DNA of 64,000 nucleotides from Streptomyces sp. NBC_00286 (GTDB taxonomy: Bacteria > Actinomycetota > Actinomycetes > Streptomycetales > Streptomycetaceae): NCBI RefSeq assembly GCF_036173125.1, contig NZ_CP108054.1:5208001-5272000 (forward strand). The letters are read 5' to 3'. The notes beneath the pieces were generated by a model. That model worked only from the letters and a program-made list of their open reading frames with translations. It made no database searches and was not told the DNA's origin. Of the stretch, positions 60,421 to 64,000 are shown piece by piece (within the stretch, counting starts at the first letter, position 1; every line of letters starts with the position of its first letter). The position numbers and the translations under genes were made by a program.

Positions 60421-60454
60421 TGTACGCCGTATAGGAACTGTTCTACGGTGTACA
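60421..60454 (+). promoter_or_regulatory. Promoter-operator of the MFS gene
   Basis: TGTACGCCGTA and TACGGTGTACA form an 11-bp inverted repeat with one mismatch and a 12-base centre, ending 2 bases before the ATG. TTGTAC (60420-60425) and TACGGT (60444-60449) could be the -35 and -10 elements, 18 bases apart, giving a start at or near the ATG. No ribosome site is present, so the mRNA may be leaderless. The TetR regulator downstream is the likely ligand. Confidence 0.55.
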
Positions 60455-60456
60455 GC

Positions 60457-62037
60457 ATGACCACGTCTCCCCAGGAACAAGCCAAGGAACAAGCCCAGGA
60501 GCAAGGGCAGGCGCAGCCCCAGGGCCACCCCCAGCGCTGGCTGATCCTCGGTGTGATCATGCTCGCGCAGCTCACCGTGCTCCTCGACAACACCGTTCTG
60601 AACGTCGCGATCCCGTCCCTCACGGACGAGTTGGGCGCGAGCACCGCGGACATCCAGTGGATGATCAACGCGTACTCGCTCGTGCAGTCGGGGCTGCTGC
60701 TCACGGCGGGCAGCGCGGCCGACCGTTACGGCCGCAGGAAGATGCTGGCCGCGGGCCTCGTGCTCTTCGGCGCGGGCTCGCTCTGGGCGGCCTTCGCGCA
60801 GTCGTCCACACAGCTCATCGCCGCCCGCGCGGGCATGGGCGTCGGCGGAGCGCTGCTGATCACCACGACGCTCGCCGTCGTCGTGCAGATCTTCGACGAC
60901 ACCGAGCGTGTGAAGGCGATCGGTATCTGGTCGACCGTCAACTCCCTCGGTTTCGCGGCCGGTCCGCTGCTCGGCGGTTTCATGCTGAACCACTTCTGGT
61001 GGGGCTCGCTCTTCCTGATCAACATCCCCGTCGCGCTCATCGGCCTCGCCGCCGTCATCAAGCTGGTGCCCGAGTCCAAGAACCCGCAGGGCGACCGCCC
61101 CGACCTGCTGGGCGCGCTGCTCTCGACGATCGGTATGGCCTCGGTGGTCTACGCGATCATCTCCGGCCCCGAGCATGGGTGGACGTCGGCGCAGGTCCTG
61201 GTGGCCGCGGCCGTCGGCGTACTGGTCCTCGGAGCGTTCACGCTCTGGGAGCTGCACGTCCCGTACCCGATGCTGGACATGCACTTCTTCCGCAACCAGC
61301 GCTTCATCGGCGCCGTGGCGGGCGCGATCCTGGTCGCCTTCGGCATGGGCGGTTCCCTCTTCTTGCTCACCCAGCATCTCCAATTCGTCCTCGGTTACGG
61401 GCCGTTGGAGGCGGGCCTGCGGCTGGCACCGCTCGCGGTGACCGTCGTGGCGCTGAACCTCACGGGCGTCGGTGCGAAGGTGCATGCGGTGCTCGGCACG
61501 CCCGCGACCATCGCGGCCGGTATGAGCATGCTCGCCTCCGGCCTCGCGGTGATCGCGCTGCTCGGCGGCGACAACTACGGCGGCATGCTGGCGGGACTCG
61601 TCATCATGGGCGCGGGCATCGCGTTCGCCATGCCCGCCATGGCGAACGCGATCATGAGCGCCATCCCGCCGGAGAAGGCGGGCGTGGGCGCGGGCATCAA
61701 CGGCACGCTCGCCGAGTTCGGCAACGGCCTCGGTGTCGCGGTCCTCGGCGCCGTCCTCAACGCCCGTTTCGCCGCGCTGATCCTCCCGGTCGCTGCGGCC
61801 TCGCTGCCGGCCGCGCTCGCCTCGGCGGAGTCGGCTGGGGAGCGGGCGCGGATCATGGATGCGTTCTCCTCCGGTCTTGAGACCAGTCAGCTGGTGGGGG
61901 CCGCTGCGGTGCTCGTTGGAGGGCTGCTGGCGGCGGAGTTGTTGCGGCGGGCTGAGCGGGCGGATTCCGCGGGTTCTGTGGGTTCCGCGGAATCGGTGGA
62001 GGCCGAGGAGTCCGTGGACTCGGCGGAGTCTGCGTAA
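60457..62037 (+). CDS. DHA2-type MFS multidrug exporter
   Basis: The 526-residue protein has a Gln/Glu-rich N-terminal tail and 14 predicted helices. Family motifs are LDNTVLNVAIPSLTDELGAS (motif D1), GSAADRYGRRKMLAAGL (motif A) and GIWSTVNSLGFAAGPLLGGF (antiporter motif C). It probably exports drugs or a related metabolite by proton antiport. The acidic/Ser C-terminal tail (SAGSVGSAESVEAEE) contains a slippage-like repeat. A TetR gene follows 67 bases downstream in the same direction. Confidence 0.9.
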   Translation: MTTSPQEQAKEQAQEQGQAQPQGHPQRWLILGVIMLAQLTVLLDNTVLNVAIPSLTDELGASTADIQWMINAYSLVQSGLLLTAGSAADRYGRRKMLAAGLVLFGAGSLWAAFAQSSTQLIAARAGMGVGGALLITTTLAVVVQIFDDTERVKAIGIWSTVNSLGFAAGPLLGGFMLNHFWWGSLFLINIPVALIGLAAVIKLVPESKNPQGDRPDLLGALLSTIGMASVVYAIISGPEHGWTSAQVLVAAAVGVLVLGAFTLWELHVPYPMLDMHFFRNQRFIGAVAGAILVAFGMGGSLFLLTQHLQFVLGYGPLEAGLRLAPLAVTVVALNLTGVGAKVHAVLGTPATIAAGMSMLASGLAVIALLGGDNYGGMLAGLVIMGAGIAFAMPAMANAIMSAIPPEKAGVGAGINGTLAEFGNGLGVAVLGAVLNARFAALILPVAAASLPAALASAESAGERARIMDAFSSGLETSQLVGAAAVLVGGLLAAELLRRAERADSAGSVGSAESVEAEESVDSAESA

Positions 62038-62104
62038 CGATGTCTCGTAGAGGCACGCATGGCATCAGGCCGCGTTGTGTATCGAGCTCCGAGGAAGGTG
62101 CGCC

Positions 62105-62890
62105 ATGGTGAGGGCGGGCGACCGGGACCGGGACCGGGCCAAAGGCCCGGCGCGGACGAGTGTCTGGCTGGAGGGGCGGCCGCGGGCGGCTCGGGGTGGT
62201 CAGCCCTCCGGGCTCGACCGGGAGCGGATCACCCGGGCGGCGGTGCGGCTGCTCGATGCCGAGGGGCCGGCCAAGTTCTCTATGCGCCGGCTGGCCGCCG
62301 AGCTGAACGTGACGGCGATGTCGGTCTACTGGTACGTGGACACCAAGGACGACCTGCTCGAACTCGCCCTCGACTCGGTCTTCGCCGAACTCGAGCTGCC
62401 CGATCCGGAGTCGGGCGAGGACTGGCGCGATCAGCTGCGCGCGCTGGCGGGTGGGTACCGGGCGCTGCTGGTGCGCCACCCCTGGGTGTCGCCGCTGATC
62501 GGCAGCTTCCTCAACATCGGCCCGCATTCGATGGCGTTCTCGCTGTGCGTGCAGCAGGTGATGCGTAACACCGGCCTGCCGGCGCACGGTCAGACGGGCG
62601 CGATCGCGGCCGTCTACCAGTTCGTGTACGGCTTCGGCACGATCGAGGGGCACTTCGTGCAGCGGTGCGCTGCCGCGGGGCTGTCGCAGGACGAGTACTT
62701 CCACCGGGCCATGAACACGATCCGTTCGCAGCCGGAGTTCGCCAAGGACTTCGAGCAGGCCACGGAGCTGATGGAAGCGCGGGGTGGGGACACGGTGGAG
62801 GAGATGCGGGAGCGGGACTTTGGGTTTGCGCTGGAGTTGCTGGTGGCGGGGATCGAGACGATGACGCTCCGCTGGGAGGGCCGTTCATAG
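62105..62890 (+). CDS. TetR-family regulator with TetR_C domain
   Basis: The 261-residue protein has a basic N-terminal extension (about 1-38) and a TetR helix-turn-helix (FSMRRLAAELNVTAMSVYWY, then VDTKDDLLELALD). The C-terminal ligand-binding domain resembles that of tetracycline-type repressors (AIAAVYQFVYGFGTIEG; RDFGFALELLVAGIE). Located after the MFS exporter, it most likely represses the inverted-repeat promoter at 60421. ATG start after GGAAGGTGCGCC. Confidence 0.88.
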   Translation: MVRAGDRDRDRAKGPARTSVWLEGRPRAARGGQPSGLDRERITRAAVRLLDAEGPAKFSMRRLAAELNVTAMSVYWYVDTKDDLLELALDSVFAELELPDPESGEDWRDQLRALAGGYRALLVRHPWVSPLIGSFLNIGPHSMAFSLCVQQVMRNTGLPAHGQTGAIAAVYQFVYGFGTIEGHFVQRCAAAGLSQDEYFHRAMNTIRSQPEFAKDFEQATELMEARGGDTVEEMRERDFGFALELLVAGIETMTLRWEGRS

Positions 62891-63605
62891 CTGCGGGTGC
62901 GTTGTGGTTGCTCGCGCCCACGCGGCGGAGCCGCATATGTCACAGCCCCGCGCCCCTTGGGTGGGTGGTGGGTGCGGGGCCGCGTCGGGGGTGTCCGTCC
63001 TCGGACCGGCGCGCGTTGCTGTTGGCTGGTAGGGGGTGCCGGTGTTGGCGCGCCGGCCGCTGCGGGCGCACACCCCCGCCCCGTCCCCTTGCCGCCGTGG
63101 GCGGCTGCGGGGCCGTGGGGGTGCGGGCTCCCTCCCGGCGGCCTTTCCGGACCACGGGCATGCTCGGGGCGCGGGCGCCTTCCGGGCCGCGGGCTTGCTC
63201 GGGGCGCGGGCTCCCTCCCGGCGGGCTTTCCGGGCCGCGGGCTTGCTCGGGCGCGGGCGCCTTCCGGGCACGGGCTGCCCGGGTGCGGGCGCCTTCCGGG
63301 GCCGGGCTTTTCCGGTTCGCTTGCTTGTCGGGGCGCGGGCAGTCGCAGGCTTTTGCCTTTAGGGGCGCGGGGAACTGCGCGACCAGCCACAACGCACCCG
63401 CAGCCGCGACACGACTGTCACCCACCACCCCGGTAGGCACCCCACCCACCCGCGACAGGCCCCCCGGCCCACCCCAAGAATCCACCCACCCGCCGAAGGC
63501 ACCCCACCCACCCGCCGAAGGCGGGGGCCTGGGGCGCAGCCCCCCACGCGGCGGAGCCGCAAATTGTTACAGCCGGGAAGGGGCGGGGCTGGGGAAAGAA
63601 ACCCC
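62891..63605. repeat. Repeat-rich non-coding region (REP-like elements)
   Basis: This 715-bp gap holds no credible gene. A 17-bp inverted pair (CTGCGGGTGCGTTGTGG at 62891-62907, complement at 63387-63403) encloses about 480 bp. A palindromic module CCCACGCGGCGGAGCCGCA occurs at 62917 and again at 63543, both followed by an ACAGCC. Between about 63160 and 63310 imperfect tandem units of GGGCGCGGGCGCCTTCCGGG recur, and CACCCACCCGCCGAAGGC repeats at about 63483-63525. These look like dispersed Streptomyces intergenic palindromes. Confidence 0.65.
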
Positions 63606-64000
63606 CTACTCCTGCGGAGCAAGCCGCGCAGGGAAGCCCCCGGTCGCGACCGGCCCCCACCGCACCGGAGTGATCCGGATGATCGACTTGCCCTGCTTGA
63701 GCATCGCCGACCGGTACTCGTCCCAGTCAGGGTGCTCACCCGCGATATTCCGGTAGTACTCCACAAGCGGCTCGACCGACTCCGGCGGATCGATGACCTC
63801 GGCCGTGCCGTCGATCTGAACCCACGGCCCGTTCCAGTCATCGCTCAGAACGATGACACTGACCTGCGAGTCCCGCTTCGCGTTACGCGTCTTGGCCCGC
63901 TCGGGATACGTCGAGACGACAATCCGCCCCGCGTCATCGACCCCACAGGTCAGCGGCGACCCCTGCGGACTCCCATCGGCCCGCCGAGTAAGCAGCACGG
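63606..64000 (-). CDS. PPOX-class flavin/F420-dependent protein, N-terminus outside the window
   Basis: The visible 131 residues are split-barrel: LLTRRADGSPQGSPLTCGVD, RIVVSTYPERAKTRNAKRDS, VSVIVLSDDWNGPWVQIDG and a final IIRITPVRWG. This is the pyridoxamine 5'-phosphate oxidase-like superfamily, and the R-A-K-x-R-N stretch is typical of the small F420-binding members of actinobacteria. The first approximately 15-20 residues lie past 64000. Enzyme activity cannot be assigned. Confidence 0.8.
   Translation of the reverse strand, partial: VLLTRRADGSPQGSPLTCGVDDAGRIVVSTYPERAKTRNAKRDSQVSVIVLSDDWNGPWVQIDGTAEVIDPPESVEPLVEYYRNIAGEHPDWDEYRSAMLKQGKSIIRITPVRWGPVATGGFPARLAPQE

Noticed and set aside
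58084..61485. A 1133-codon open frame on the minus strand opposite GT39 and MFS
   Set aside because: It is rich in Arg/His/Gly, shows no domain and mirrors the GC-biased third positions of the real plus-strand genes.
63036..63362. Ala/Gly/Arg-rich frames in the gap before the PPOX gene
   Set aside because: All frames and both strands are equally open in this repeat-rich DNA; no start or domain.

Overview
The window is high-GC actinobacterial DNA from a Streptomyces-type chromosome. The evidence is strong third-position GC bias, frequent GTG starts with GGAGG-like ribosome sites, an SSI-type protease inhibitor, a SigE-family sigma factor, paired RsbW-like ATPases and an actinomycete integrative and conjugative element (AICE). 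Two perfect copies of the actinobacterial parS sequence (2693-2706 and 29773-29786) suggest it lies in the origin-proximal core of the chromosome.

Layout: 1-2025 holds the end of a copper-handling group (Sco1-like lipoprotein, YcnI, membrane protein). 2211-8276 holds an anti-sigma-type ATPase, a lipoprotein polysaccharide deacetylase and a large nSTAND/WD40 NTPase. 8300-10940 holds an mdcB-like gene remnant, a MocR regulator and a 228-bp MITE-like element. 11014-20590 is ordinary core: PepP, a GAF-SpoIIE phosphatase, a Prim-Pol-like protein, a SEC-C protein, an RsbW-like ATPase, a glycerophosphodiesterase and an HtrA-like protease. A tRNA-Ser(UGA) and an orphan Prim-Pol follow. 21912-26982 is a five-gene operon laid out like the mycobacterial igr steroid side-chain module (FadE29, ChsH2, FadE28, ChsH1, Ltp2). 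Then come a sigma factor, a CoA ligase, a 1493-residue degenerate sensor-kinase-like protein and an SSI-like inhibitor.

35241-35601 carries tRNA-Ser(GCU) and tRNA-Arg(ACG). The tRNA-Arg gene is the attachment site of an 11.5-kb AICE (35560-47081): int, xis, an iteron-like repeat region, a DUF3631 ATPase, a Prim-Pol replication protein, an orphan cytosine methylase, an FtsK-type TraB, small spread/transfer proteins, a KorSA-like GntR repressor with three operator-like palindromes, and a cargo methyltransferase. It is flanked by a 44-bp repeat of the tRNA 3' end. A second, decayed element (47082-about 51839) sits in tandem, with a truncated integrase, a broken IS481 transposase and a third partial att copy. 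Each att copy is followed by its own terminator hairpin.

51911-64000 returns to core: small membrane and GYD proteins, a DUF2797 protein, a two-component system whose kinase is followed by a GT2-GtrA fusion and a GT39 membrane glycosyltransferase (a probable cell-envelope glycosylation unit), an MFS drug exporter and TetR regulator behind an inverted-repeat promoter, a 0.7-kb repeat-rich non-coding stretch, and the start-truncated end of a PPOX-class flavoprotein/F420 protein.
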